Source: Frigidibacter oleivorans (GTDB lineage Bacteria > Pseudomonadota > Alphaproteobacteria > Rhodobacterales > Rhodobacteraceae). From it: a DNA stretch of 64,000 nucleotides. Numbering within the stretch: the stretch's first letter is position 1; each line of letters opens with the position of its first letter. Positions 41,922-50,439 of the stretch are shown here, in pieces. The position numbers and the translations under genes are program-made. The stretch is from contig NZ_RJRZ01000002.1 in the NCBI RefSeq assembly GCF_003993775.1, positions 186,001 to 250,000 on the forward strand. Reading direction: 5' to 3'. The notes beneath the pieces were generated by a model that was given only the letters and a program-made list of their open reading frames with translations, was not told the origin of the DNA and searched no databases.

Positions 41922-43622
41922 ATGACGGTCGGCTTCGTCATGCTGTGCCACACGGCGCTGGACCGGGCCGCGCAGGTCGCGCGCTTCTGGTCGGTCGCCG
42001 GCTGCCCGGTGGTGATCCATGTCGATGCGCGGGTGCCGCCGCAGGAATTCGGCGCCTTCCGCCGGATGCTGTCCGACCTTGCCAATGTCAGCTTCTGCCG
42101 CCGGTATCCCTGCGAATGGGGAACATGGTCGCTGGTGGCGGCGACGCAGGCGGGGGCGGAACAGATGCTGGAGCGTCACGCCGATGTCCGCCATGTCTGC
42201 CTCGCCTCGGGGTCCTGCCTGCCGCTGCGGCCGGTCGAGGAGCTGGTGGCCTATCTCGACGCTCGCCCCACCACCGACTTCATCGAAAGCGTCACCACCG
42301 CGGATGTGGGCTGGACCGTCGGCGGGCTGAACATCGAACGCTTCACCCTGCGCTTTCCCTTTTCGTGGAAGCGTCACCGCTGGGCCTTCGACCGCTATGT
42401 CGACCTGCAGCGCAAGCTGAAGTTCCGCCGCCGCATCCCGCCGGGCGTCGTCCCGCATCTGGGAAGCCAGTGGTGGTGCCTGACCCGGCGCACGCTGACC
42501 TCGATCCTGCAGGATCCCGAGCGCGAGGCGCATGACCGCTATTTCCGCCGGGTCTGGATCCCCGACGAAAGCTATTTCCAGACGCTGACGCGGATGTATT
42601 CGACCCATGTCGAAAGCCGGTCGCTGACGCTGTCGAAGTTCGACTATCAGGGCAAGCCGCACATTTTCTACGACGACCATCTGCAGCTTCTGCGCCGGTC
42701 GGACTGTTTCATGGCCCGCAAGATCTGGCCGCAGGCGGACCGGCTGTACCGCACCTTCCTGGAGGGCGGGGCCACGCCGGAACAGCGGGCCGAACCGCAG
42801 CCGGCCAAGATCGACCGGCTGTTTTCCCGCGCGGTCGAACGGCGGACGCGCGGGCGGCCCGGGCTTTACATGCAGGCGCGGTTTCCCCGGCAGGACCACG
42901 AGAACGGCAAGACCGGCGCCGCCTATTCGGTGTTTCAGGGCTTCACCGACCTGTTCGAGGAGTTCGAGCCCTGGCTGGCGCGGGCCGTCGGCACCGGACG
43001 GGTGCACGGCCATCTGTTCGCGCCCGCCCGGGCCGAATTCGCGGGCGGCGAGACCGTGTTCAACGGCTGCCTGACCGACAGCGCGGCCCTGCGCGACTAC
43101 AACCCGAAGGCCTTTCTCACCAGCCTGATCTGGAACAGCCGGGGCGAGCGGCAGTGCTTCATGTTCAGCCCGCGCGACAACCAGGCGATCAACTGGTTCA
43201 CCGCCACCGACCCGAACGCCCAGATCAGCGTCATCACCGGCGCCTGGTCGGTGCCGCTGTTCCGCTCGCGCGCCGATTTCGCCGAGGTGCGGGCCGAGGC
43301 CGCGCGCCTGCAGCGGCTGGAAACCGAACATCTGGCGATCCTGCGGTCGATGTATGTGAAGGCGCGGGTGCGGATCTGGACGATGTCGGATTTCATCGAG
43401 AACCCGATGGAGCCCCTGCAGACCATCATCGACGAGATCAGCCCCCGCATGCAGCGCCGCCTGACCGAGGTGCCGCGCATCGTCGACCTGACGGGCTATG
43501 GCCGCTTCCTGCAGAACCTGAAGAACCAGGGGATGCAGCCGATCCTGATGGGCGACTTCCCGGTGGAAGGCGACCCGCGCACGGCCAGCCCGCAGGGCCG
43601 GCGCCCCTATCTGGTGCAATAG
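41922..43622 (+). CDS. GT14-type (core-2/I-branching-like) glycosyltransferase with large C-terminal domain
   Basis: A 566-residue two-part protein. The N-terminal half resembles the GT14 family of beta-N-acetylglucosaminyl- and xylosyltransferases: VMLCHTALDRAAQ at the start, CLASGSCLPLRP, LGSQWWCLTRRTL and WIPDESYFQTL are the family marks. The C-terminal half, from about residue 300, is a separate domain that I recall only as a domain of unknown function on such proteins in Rhodobacterales (DUF5928-like); it contains FEEFEPWLARAVGTGRVHG and SPRDNQAINWF. The ribosome site is GAGGGGGCGG. Its position between a GT2 and a sulfotransferase points to a branched, decorated surface glycan. Confidence 0.85.
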   Translation: MTVGFVMLCHTALDRAAQVARFWSVAGCPVVIHVDARVPPQEFGAFRRMLSDLANVSFCRRYPCEWGTWSLVAATQAGAEQMLERHADVRHVCLASGSCLPLRPVEELVAYLDARPTTDFIESVTTADVGWTVGGLNIERFTLRFPFSWKRHRWAFDRYVDLQRKLKFRRRIPPGVVPHLGSQWWCLTRRTLTSILQDPEREAHDRYFRRVWIPDESYFQTLTRMYSTHVESRSLTLSKFDYQGKPHIFYDDHLQLLRRSDCFMARKIWPQADRLYRTFLEGGATPEQRAEPQPAKIDRLFSRAVERRTRGRPGLYMQARFPRQDHENGKTGAAYSVFQGFTDLFEEFEPWLARAVGTGRVHGHLFAPARAEFAGGETVFNGCLTDSAALRDYNPKAFLTSLIWNSRGERQCFMFSPRDNQAINWFTATDPNAQISVITGAWSVPLFRSRADFAEVRAEAARLQRLETEHLAILRSMYVKARVRIWTMSDFIENPMEPLQTIIDEISPRMQRRLTEVPRIVDLTGYGRFLQNLKNQGMQPILMGDFPVEGDPRTASPQGRRPYLVQ

Positions 43623-43626
43623 GCCG

Positions 43627-45039
43627 ATGGTCCCGCGCTTCGACCTGTTCGTGATCTTCGCAGAAATGCGCACCGGCTCCAACCTGCTGGAGGCGAACCT
43701 CAATTCCATCCCCGGCGTGACCTGCCATGGCGAGGCGTTCAATCCCCGTTTTCCCGGCTATCCCGACCTGACCGAACTGCTCGGGACCAGCCTGCGCGCG
43801 CGCGAGGCGGACCCGATGGCGCTGCTCGCCAGGATCCGGGCGCGGCCGGGACTGAACGGCTTTCGCTATTTCCACGACCACGACCCGCGGATCCTCGACG
43901 CGCTGATCGGGGATCCGCGCTGCGCCAAGGTGGTGCTGACCCGCAACCCGATGGAAAGCTATGTCTCGCTGAAGATCGCGCGGCAGACCGGGCAGTGGAA
44001 GCTGGGCGATGCCCGGCACCAGCGGCGCGGGCAGGTGATCTTCGACGCCGACGAGTTCCGCGACCATCTGCAGGGCCTGCAGGACTTCCAGCTGCGGCTG
44101 TTGCGCGGGCTGCAGGCGGCGGGACAGACGGCTTTCTATCTGGATTACGAGGATCTGCAGGACCTGTCGGTGCTGAACGGTCTTGCCGCCTTTCTGGGCG
44201 TCGAGGGCCGCGTCGAGGATCAGCCGGCGGGGCTGGTGAAGCAGAACCCCGAACCGCTGGAGGAAAAGGTGGCGAACCTGCCGGCGATGGAGGCGGCGCT
44301 GGCCACGCTCGACCGGTTCAACCTGGCGCGCACCCCGAATTTCGAGCCGCGGCGCGGCCCGGCGGTGCCCGGCTTCCTGGCGGCGCGCGGCGCGCCGGCG
44401 CTGTTCATGCCGGTGAAGGCGGGGCCGGTGGAACGGGTGGCGGACTGGCTGGGGCGGCTGGGCGGCGCGGAGGGCGGGGTGGACGAGGGCTTCACCCAGA
44501 AGACGCTGCGCCAGTGGCTGCGCGACCGGCCCGGCCATCGCGGGTTCACCGTCCTGTCGCATCCGGCGGTGCGGGCGCATCGGGCCTTCTGCGACTATGT
44601 GCTGAACGGCCGCTATGCCGAAATCCGCGACCAGCTGCGCCGGACCTACAAGCTGCCGCTGCCTGCGCCGGCGAAGGTGGCGGCGATGGACCTGACCGCG
44701 CATCGGGCGGCCTTCCTCGGCTTTGCGCGGTTCCTGAAGGGCAATCTGGCCGGGCAGACGGCGGTGCGGATCGACGGGGCCTGGGCCAGCCAGTCGGCGG
44801 TGCTGCACGGCTTCGCGCAATTCGCCGCGCCCGACCTGATCGCCCGCGAGGAAACGCTGGAACGCGACCTCGGCCATCTGGCGGCGATGCTGGGCCGCGA
44901 CAGCCCGCCGCTGGCGCCGCCCGGGTCGACGGGACCCTTCCCGCTGGCCGAGGTGATGACGGACGAGATCGCGGCGGCGCTGCGCGAGGCCTATGCCCGC
45001 GACCATGCGGCCTTCGGCTATGGGGAGTGGCGGGGCTGA
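43627..45039 (+). CDS. Sulfotransferase (NodH/Stf0-like) with extra C-terminal domain
   Basis: A predicted PAPS-dependent sulfotransferase of 470 residues. The 5'-phosphosulfate loop is EMRTGSNLLEANL (R15-T16-G17-S18-N19), and the 3'-phosphate site is VVLTRNPMESYVSLKIA near 106-122. These match the NodH/Stf0 group that sulfates glycans and glycolipids. The sulfotransferase domain ends near residue 240; the rest (FTVLSHPAVRAHRAFCDYVL and further) is a second domain of unknown role. It starts 5 bp after the GT14 gene. The PAP by-product could be removed by CysQ from the same region. It converges with ptsN. Confidence 0.82.
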   Translation: MVPRFDLFVIFAEMRTGSNLLEANLNSIPGVTCHGEAFNPRFPGYPDLTELLGTSLRAREADPMALLARIRARPGLNGFRYFHDHDPRILDALIGDPRCAKVVLTRNPMESYVSLKIARQTGQWKLGDARHQRRGQVIFDADEFRDHLQGLQDFQLRLLRGLQAAGQTAFYLDYEDLQDLSVLNGLAAFLGVEGRVEDQPAGLVKQNPEPLEEKVANLPAMEAALATLDRFNLARTPNFEPRRGPAVPGFLAARGAPALFMPVKAGPVERVADWLGRLGGAEGGVDEGFTQKTLRQWLRDRPGHRGFTVLSHPAVRAHRAFCDYVLNGRYAEIRDQLRRTYKLPLPAPAKVAAMDLTAHRAAFLGFARFLKGNLAGQTAVRIDGAWASQSAVLHGFAQFAAPDLIAREETLERDLGHLAAMLGRDSPPLAPPGSTGPFPLAEVMTDEIAAALREAYARDHAAFGYGEWRG

Positions 45040-45043
45040 CGCC

Positions 45044-45508
45044 CTATGCCGCCTGCGTGCCCCGCGCCTCGGTCAGCACGGCATGCAGCGTCGCGGGGTC
45101 GGAATTGGCGCGCAGTTTCGCGCAGGTGGCGGCGTCGCGCATGGTCCGCGACACCAGCGCCAGCGCCTTCAGATGATCGACGCCCGAGCTTTTCGGCGCG
45201 AAGAGGGCGAAGACCAGATCGACGGGCTGGCGGTCCACCGCGTCGAAATCCATCGGCTTGTCCAGCCGCACGAATACGCCCACCACCCGGTCCAGCCCGT
45301 GCAGCCGCGCATGGGGCAGGGCCACGCCATGGCCCACGCCGGTGGGGCCCAGGCTTTCGCGTTCCTGCAGCGCATCCACCGTATCGGCCGCGTTCAGCCC
45401 GTAGACGGACTGGGCGATCTCGCCCAGGTCCTGAAACAGGCGCTTCTTCGAAGTGGCGTGGCCGAATGCCTTGACGGCATTCGGTTTCAGCAGCTGAGAA
45501 AGTTCCAT
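45044..45508 (-). CDS. ptsN: Nitrogen-regulatory PTS protein IIA (EIIA-Ntr)
   Basis: Last phosphocarrier of the nitrogen PTS, which controls potassium and other functions according to its phosphorylation. The start at 45508 (MELSQLLKP) has an AGGTCAG site; the open frame extends 6 codons upstream. The 154-residue product carries the active-site histidine H66 in VALPHARLHG. It ends the conserved block lptC-lptA-lptB-rpoN-hpf-ptsN, 37 bp after hpf. Confidence 0.94.
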   Translation of the reverse strand: MELSQLLKPNAVKAFGHATSKKRLFQDLGEIAQSVYGLNAADTVDALQERESLGPTGVGHGVALPHARLHGLDRVVGVFVRLDKPMDFDAVDRQPVDLVFALFAPKSSGVDHLKALALVSRTMRDAATCAKLRANSDPATLHAVLTEARGTQAA

Positions 45509-45545
45509 CTGACCTGACTGTTCCACGCCCCGGATCCGTGGCGCC

Positions 45546-46121
45546 CTATCTGCTCTGGGCCGGGTCGATCCAGCCGATATTGCCGTCGTCGCGGCGATGG
45601 ACGATGTTGACGCCGCCGCTTTTCTCGTTGCGGAAGACCAGCATCGCGGCCTGCGACAGCTCCATCTGCATCACCGCCTCGCCGACGGAGAGGGTGGGCA
45701 CCTTCGTCTCCATCTCGGCGATGATCATCGGTTGCAGGCTGTCGGGCTCTGCGTCGTCGGCTTCCCCGTTCGCGGCGAGGATATACGAGGGCGCGCCCGC
45801 GAATTCAACCGGCTCCAGACGCTCCTTGTGGTGGTCCTTCAGGCGGCGCTTGTAGCGGCGCAGCTGCTTGTCCATCTTCTCGCGGCAGGCCTCGAAGGCG
45901 GGGTAGATGTCGCCCGCCTTGCCGGTCGAGGCGGCGGTCAGGCCGGTGGACAGGTGCACCGTCGCCTCGCAGACATATTCATACGCATTCTTCGAGAACA
46001 CGACGGTCGCATCCGTCGGGCGGCCGGCATATTTTTCCAGCGTCTCGCCCAGTTCGGATTTGACGTGGGTCTGCAGGGCATCGCCCACTTCCATCCCCTT
46101 GCCGCTGATCTGATAGCGCAT
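45546..46121 (-). CDS. hpf: Ribosome hibernation promoting factor, long form
   Basis: Binds 30S subunits and makes inactive ribosome dimers in stationary phase. The start at 46121 follows a strong AGGAGGAG. The 191-residue product has the N-terminal S30AE domain (MRYQISGKGMEVGD, then VCEATVHLSTG) and the C-terminal dimerisation domain (VGEAVMQMELSQAAMLVFRN, 20 residues), so it is the long form that dimerises ribosomes alone. It lies between rpoN and ptsN as in many proteobacteria. Confidence 0.95.
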   Translation of the reverse strand: MRYQISGKGMEVGDALQTHVKSELGETLEKYAGRPTDATVVFSKNAYEYVCEATVHLSTGLTAASTGKAGDIYPAFEACREKMDKQLRRYKRRLKDHHKERLEPVEFAGAPSYILAANGEADDAEPDSLQPMIIAEMETKVPTLSVGEAVMQMELSQAAMLVFRNEKSGGVNIVHRRDDGNIGWIDPAQSR

Positions 46122-46187
46122 GGCTCCTCCTTCAGGTGATTGCCCCGTTGCGCCGGGAAGCATCGGTCGTCACGGCTTTCGGGACGG

Positions 46188-47477
46188 TTAGTATCCGGCC
46201 GGGCCATCGGCCGAACCGCTTGGCGGGCGATCCTGCGGGACCGTCCTGCGCCGACGCTCGTACGATGAGGCGATACGCATGCATTTGCGATATTTGGCGA
46301 CAGTCCTGCGCGCGATGTCAACGCCCTCCTTCCGAAGCTGGGCCTGAAGCGCGGCATCGGCAAGGGGGGAGCCGGGCGGTTCGGCGGCAATCAGCGCGCG
46401 GAGGCGCCGCTGCACCGCATGGGCCGACACCGCGCCCTCCGGCCCCTGCAGCGCGCGGGGGAACAGCTCGTCCAGCGGCACCGGCCGGCCGAAGGCGAGG
46501 ATCGCCTTGCCCGCGATCGCCCGTCCCAGCGTCGAGGGATGCATCGCCAGGGCCGCCGCGGCGGTGCCGCGGGTCAGCGGGCGCAGCGGTTCGCTGAGTG
46601 CGCTGGTGAAATGGCCGCGATGTTCGCCGACCAGCCAGACGCCGATGCGCAAGAGGGTGGCGACCCGCGCCCGCAGCGCCGCGACGATCAGCCCCGCCTC
46701 GGCCCGGGCGGCCGTCAGGTCGGGGCCCGCCCCGGCCATCGCCGGCGCCAGCGTCACCACCGGCAGCGCATCGGGATTGGGCAGCACCCGCGGGCTGCCA
46801 TCCGGCGCGAAGGACAGGATGAGGTCGGGGATCCGCGGCACCGTCGGCGCGGGTTCGGGTTCTGCCGGCCGGCCCTTCAGCCCGGGCAGCAGCGCGGCGA
46901 TGCGCTGCAATTCCGCCTGCGGCAGGCCCAGCAGGCGCTGCAGCTGCGGCCAGCGGCCTTCGGCGAAGGCGTCGAGGCGGGAACAGATGGCGCGGGCCAG
47001 ATCGGGCGGATGGCCCCGGGCCACCAGTTGCAGCGCAAGACATTCGGGCAGGTCGCGGGCGCCGACGCCCGGCGGCTCGCAGCGCTGCAGCGCGGTCAGC
47101 GCCGCCTCCAGCACCGGCAGCGGCAGGTCCGTCTCTGCCGCGATCTCGGCCAGCGTCGCGTCGAGATAGCCGTCCTCGCGCAGTTCCGCGATCAGCACCC
47201 GGGCGGCGTCCCGCACCGCATCGGGCAGCCGTTGGGCGGCGATCTGCCGCGCCAGCGCGACATAGAGCGAGGGGGGCCCGTCGGCCTGTTCGGGCAGCAC
47301 CGTTCCCCGGCCCAAGGCGGTGCGGACGATCAGGAACGGGTTGTCCGCCGCCAGCCGCGCCACCTCGTCCGACAGGTCCAGCGCCGGCAGCCGCAGGATC
47401 GCCAGCGACTGCCGCATCCCCGGCGTCAGCGCCAGCCGTTGGCTGGCCGACAGCCGCAGCCGCCCGGTCAGGGCCAT
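46188..47477 (-). CDS. rpoN: RNA polymerase sigma-54 factor
   Basis: Alternative sigma that reads -24/-12 promoters with an AAA+ activator. The 429-residue product has region I (ASQRLALTPGMRQSLAILRL), a very short stretch where the acidic region II would be, the core-binding and DNA-binding regions, and the RpoN box ARRTVAKYRK near residue 392. Beyond the box a basic tail of about 30 residues follows (SSYERRRRTV). Its place between lptB and hpf matches other proteobacteria; many Rhodobacterales rpoN copies are in nif or flagellar loci instead, so this is the housekeeping position. Nitrogen-PTS genes flank it. Confidence 0.93.
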   Translation of the reverse strand: MALTGRLRLSASQRLALTPGMRQSLAILRLPALDLSDEVARLAADNPFLIVRTALGRGTVLPEQADGPPSLYVALARQIAAQRLPDAVRDAARVLIAELREDGYLDATLAEIAAETDLPLPVLEAALTALQRCEPPGVGARDLPECLALQLVARGHPPDLARAICSRLDAFAEGRWPQLQRLLGLPQAELQRIAALLPGLKGRPAEPEPAPTVPRIPDLILSFAPDGSPRVLPNPDALPVVTLAPAMAGAGPDLTAARAEAGLIVAALRARVATLLRIGVWLVGEHRGHFTSALSEPLRPLTRGTAAAALAMHPSTLGRAIAGKAILAFGRPVPLDELFPRALQGPEGAVSAHAVQRRLRALIAAEPPGSPLADAALQAQLRKEGVDIARRTVAKYRKCMRIASSYERRRRTVPQDRPPSGSADGPAGY

Positions 47478-47489
47478 GACGGCCCCCGG

Positions 47490-48251
47490 TCAGGAGATGC
47501 GGAAGCTCTGCCCCAGATAGACCCGGCGCACGTTTTCATCGCGGACGACTTCCTCGGTGGTGCCGCTCATCAGCACCTTGCCGTCATGCAGGATATAGGC
47601 CCTGTCGACGATCTCCAGCGTCTCGCGCACGTTGTGGTCGGTGATCAGCACGCCGATCCCGCGCGACTTGAGGTCATGCACCAGCGTCCGGATCTCGCCC
47701 ACCGCGATCGGGTCGACCCCGGCGAAGGGTTCGTCCAGCAGCAGGTATTTCGGATCGGCGGCCAAACAGCGCGCGATTTCCACCCGCCGCCGCTCGCCGC
47801 CCGACAGGGCCAGCGCCGGCGCGCGTCGCAGATGCGCGATGGAAAATTCCGCCAGCAGTTCCTGCAGCCGTTCGCGCCGCTTGTGGCCGTCGGACACGGT
47901 GATTTCCAGCACGGCGAGGATGTTGTCCTCGACCGACAGGCCGCGGAAGATCGACACTTCCTGCGGCAGATAGCCGATGCCGAGGCGGGCACGGCGATAC
48001 ATCGGCAGGCCGGTGACGTCGCGCCCGTCGATGGTGACCTGCCCGCCCTCGGGGGTGATCAGCCCGGCGATGTTGTAAAAGCAGGTGGTCTTGCCCGATC
48101 CGTTCGGGCCGAGCAGCGCCACCACCTCGCCCCGGCGCAGGTCCAGCGACACGTCGCGGATCACCGGGCGGCGCTTGTAGCTCTTGCGCAGGTTGACGAC
48201 GCGCAGACCCGGGCTGCCATCGGCGACGGTCAGGTCGGGGGGCGGGGTCAT
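47490..48251 (-). CDS. lptB: LPS export ABC transporter ATPase LptB
   Basis: Cytoplasmic ATPase that powers extraction of lipopolysaccharide from the inner membrane with LptFG. The 253-residue product has Walker A LLGPNGSGKTTCFY near 48, the signature ALSGGERRRVEIAR, Walker B YLLLDEPFAGVDP and the ITDHNVRETL switch. It overlaps lptA by 4 bp (ATGA) and precedes rpoN by 12 bp. Confidence 0.97.
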   Translation of the reverse strand: MTPPPDLTVADGSPGLRVVNLRKSYKRRPVIRDVSLDLRRGEVVALLGPNGSGKTTCFYNIAGLITPEGGQVTIDGRDVTGLPMYRRARLGIGYLPQEVSIFRGLSVEDNILAVLEITVSDGHKRRERLQELLAEFSIAHLRRAPALALSGGERRRVEIARCLAADPKYLLLDEPFAGVDPIAVGEIRTLVHDLKSRGIGVLITDHNVRETLEIVDRAYILHDGKVLMSGTTEEVVRDENVRRVYLGQSFRIS

Positions 48252-48796
48252 GGCGCGGACCCGGCGGGCTGCCCCTGCCGGCCCTCGGTCTGCAGCAGCG
48301 TGCGCACCCGCCCGTCCATCCGCCCGGCCCCGGTGTCGAGGTCGACGGTCAGCCGCTGGCCCGAGACGGAATTGCCCCCCTGCGTCAGCAGCACGTCGCC
48401 CGTCATCACCAGATCGCCGGGACCCGGCGAATAGACCGCCTCCTGCGATTCCGCCGCCTCGGCCGGGGTAGCCAGCGTCACGCCGCCGGTCGCGGTCATC
48501 CGGTCGATGGTCGAGGTGTCGATGCTGCCATCCGCGGCCTTCGCATAGGTCACCGTCACCTCGGCCGCGGCCAGCCGCATGCCGCCCTGCACGATCAGCA
48601 CGTTGCCGGTGAAGACCGCGGTGCCCTGCGCCTGATCCACGGCCAGGCTGTCCGCCGTCACCTCGACCGGGGCCGAGGTATCCTGCTGCAGGCCCGACAC
48701 CGTCAGGTCGGTGCCCTGGGCAGAGGCCAGGCCGGGCAGCAGCGCGGCGACGGCGGCAGCCAGCAGGACGGGAGTCAGGCGAAAGGGGCGCGGCAT
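48248..48796 (-). CDS. lptA: LPS transport periplasmic protein LptA
   Basis: Periplasmic bridge protein that passes LPS from LptC to LptD. The 182-residue product begins with a signal peptide (cleavage after SASAQ-like LASAQ) followed by the OstA beta-jellyroll (VEVTADSLAVDQAQGTAVFT, 20 residues, and MTGDVLLTQGGNSVSGQRL). It lies 10 bp after lptC and overlaps lptB. Confidence 0.94.
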   Translation of the reverse strand: MPRPFRLTPVLLAAAVAALLPGLASAQGTDLTVSGLQQDTSAPVEVTADSLAVDQAQGTAVFTGNVLIVQGGMRLAAAEVTVTYAKAADGSIDTSTIDRMTATGGVTLATPAEAAESQEAVYSPGPGDLVMTGDVLLTQGGNSVSGQRLTVDLDTGAGRMDGRVRTLLQTEGRQGQPAGSAP

Positions 48797-48806
48797 GTTC
48801 TGTCCA

Positions 48807-49436
48807 TCACGGGCTGGGGGCGGGATCGGGCGTATCCGGCTGGCGCGGCCGATATACCAGCTTCACGCCATCCTTGAAAACCACGACATAGTGGGCGCCC
48901 TCGGCGGTCATCAGCATCGACCCCGCCTCGATCCGGCCCATCGGCGCCGTGGCGCTGACCGTGCCGGGCGATTCGAGCCGGGTCCGGTCCAGCGCCGCAT
49001 CGAGCCGTTCCGAGGTCATGCGGTAGCCGGCCGAGGTTTCCACCCGCACATCGCCCTGCAGCGTCACCAGATCGGCCCCGGCATCGAGCCGCCCGCTGAC
49101 CGAGGCGAGCGTGGTCACGATCCCGTCCGGCGTTTCCAGCCGCCCCGCCAGCCCCTCGGCGCTGGCGTCGCCGGGGCGGGCGAGGTCGGGTCGCGCGGCG
49201 ACCGCCGTCACCGACAGCGCCGCGCCATCGGCGGTGACACCGGAAAAGCGCGGCGCGTTCAGCCGGGATTCGCGCGCGATCTCCTGCACCTCGACCTCGC
49301 TATAGGGCAGGTCCATGTCGGGCGACATCCGCCGCGACACCAGGAACAGCGTCGACAGCAGCGCCAGCGCCGCCAGCGGCAGCAACACCTTCAGCCAGGC
49401 GACGATGCGGGAATGGGCATTGTCGAAGGCTGCCAT
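48807..49436 (-). CDS. lptC: LPS export component LptC
   Basis: Bitopic inner-membrane protein that takes LPS from LptBFG and hands it to LptA. The 209-residue product has one N-terminal membrane helix (WLKVLLPLAALALLSTLFLV) and a periplasmic domain with low sequence conservation (SGVTADGAALSVTA, LQGDVRVETSAGYRM). Identity is supported mostly by the operon: kdsD 3 bp upstream and lptA 10 bp downstream. Confidence 0.92.
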   Translation of the reverse strand: MAAFDNAHSRIVAWLKVLLPLAALALLSTLFLVSRRMSPDMDLPYSEVEVQEIARESRLNAPRFSGVTADGAALSVTAVAARPDLARPGDASAEGLAGRLETPDGIVTTLASVSGRLDAGADLVTLQGDVRVETSAGYRMTSERLDAALDRTRLESPGTVSATAPMGRIEAGSMLMTAEGAHYVVVFKDGVKLVYRPRQPDTPDPAPSP

Positions 49437-49439
49437 CGG

Positions 49440-50432
49440 TCAGACGACCCCGGCGCGCAGACAGTCGTGGATATGGAGGATCCCGCGCGGCCGGCCGTCG
49501 CCTTCGGGGTCCAGCGCGAAGAGGCAGGTGATCTTGCGCTCCTGCATCAGGGCCACCGCCGCCTCGGCCAGCGCGCCCGGGTCGATGGTGCGGGGGTTGC
49601 GGGTCATCACCTCGGCGGCGCTATGGGACAAGAGCCCCTCCATGTGCCGCCGCAGGTCGCCATCGGTGATGATCCCGACCAGACGCCCGGCACCGTCGGT
49701 CACGCCCACCACGCCGAAGCCCTTGCGGCTGATCGCCAGCAGCGCCTCGGGCATCGGGGTGCCTTCGTCGATCAGCGGCATGTCGGCATGCATCAGGTCC
49801 GACACGCGGCTCAGCCGCGCGCCCAGCTTGCCGCCCGGGTGATAGGTCCGGAAATCCTCGGGCGTGAACTGCCGGTGCTCCATCAGCGCCACGGCCAGCG
49901 CATCGCCGAGCGCCAGGGTCATCGTGGTCGAGGTCGTGGGCACGACGCCGGTGCCGCAGGCCTCCTCGGCCCGGGGCAGCAGGATCGCCACGTCGGACTG
50001 GCGCAGCAGGGTCGAGCCCTCGCGCGCCGCCACCCCGATCAGCGGGATCGAGAAGCGGCGGGTATGGGCGATGATATCGGCCAGTTCCGGCGTCTCGCCG
50101 GAATTGGACAGGACCAGCGCCACATCCTCGGGCGTCACCATGCCAAGGTCGCCGTGACTCGCCTCGGCCGGATGGACGAAATGCGCGGGCGTCCCGGTCG
50201 AGGCCAGCGTCGCCGCGATCTTGCGCGCGACATGACCCGACTTGCCCATGCCCGACACGATGACCCGCCCGCGCGAGCCGAGGATCAGCGCCACCGCCCG
50301 GGCGAAGCTGTCGTCGAGAGCCGCGCCCAGCAGGTCGAGCGCGCGCGCCTCGATCCCCACCACCCGCCGGCCGGTGGCAAGGAAGGTCCGGGCGTCGTCT
50401 TCGGTGGGCGGGGCGGACAGGCGGGGGGTCAT
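49440..50432 (-). CDS. kdsD: Arabinose-5-phosphate isomerase (KdsD/KpsF)
   Basis: Turns ribulose 5-phosphate into arabinose 5-phosphate, the first step to Kdo. The start at 50432 (MTPRLSAPP) was taken as the first in-frame start with family-type sequence. The 330-residue product has the SIS domain (VIVSGMGKSGHVARKIAATL, 20 residues, and SNSGETPEL) and two C-terminal CBS domains with VGIITDGDLRRH. It heads kdsD-lptCAB, linking Kdo supply to LPS export, and may also supply Kdo for KdsB at 35510. Confidence 0.95.
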   Translation of the reverse strand: MTPRLSAPPTEDDARTFLATGRRVVGIEARALDLLGAALDDSFARAVALILGSRGRVIVSGMGKSGHVARKIAATLASTGTPAHFVHPAEASHGDLGMVTPEDVALVLSNSGETPELADIIAHTRRFSIPLIGVAAREGSTLLRQSDVAILLPRAEEACGTGVVPTTSTTMTLALGDALAVALMEHRQFTPEDFRTYHPGGKLGARLSRVSDLMHADMPLIDEGTPMPEALLAISRKGFGVVGVTDGAGRLVGIITDGDLRRHMEGLLSHSAAEVMTRNPRTIDPGALAEAAVALMQERKITCLFALDPEGDGRPRGILHIHDCLRAGVV

Positions 50433-50439
50433 CGGGACC

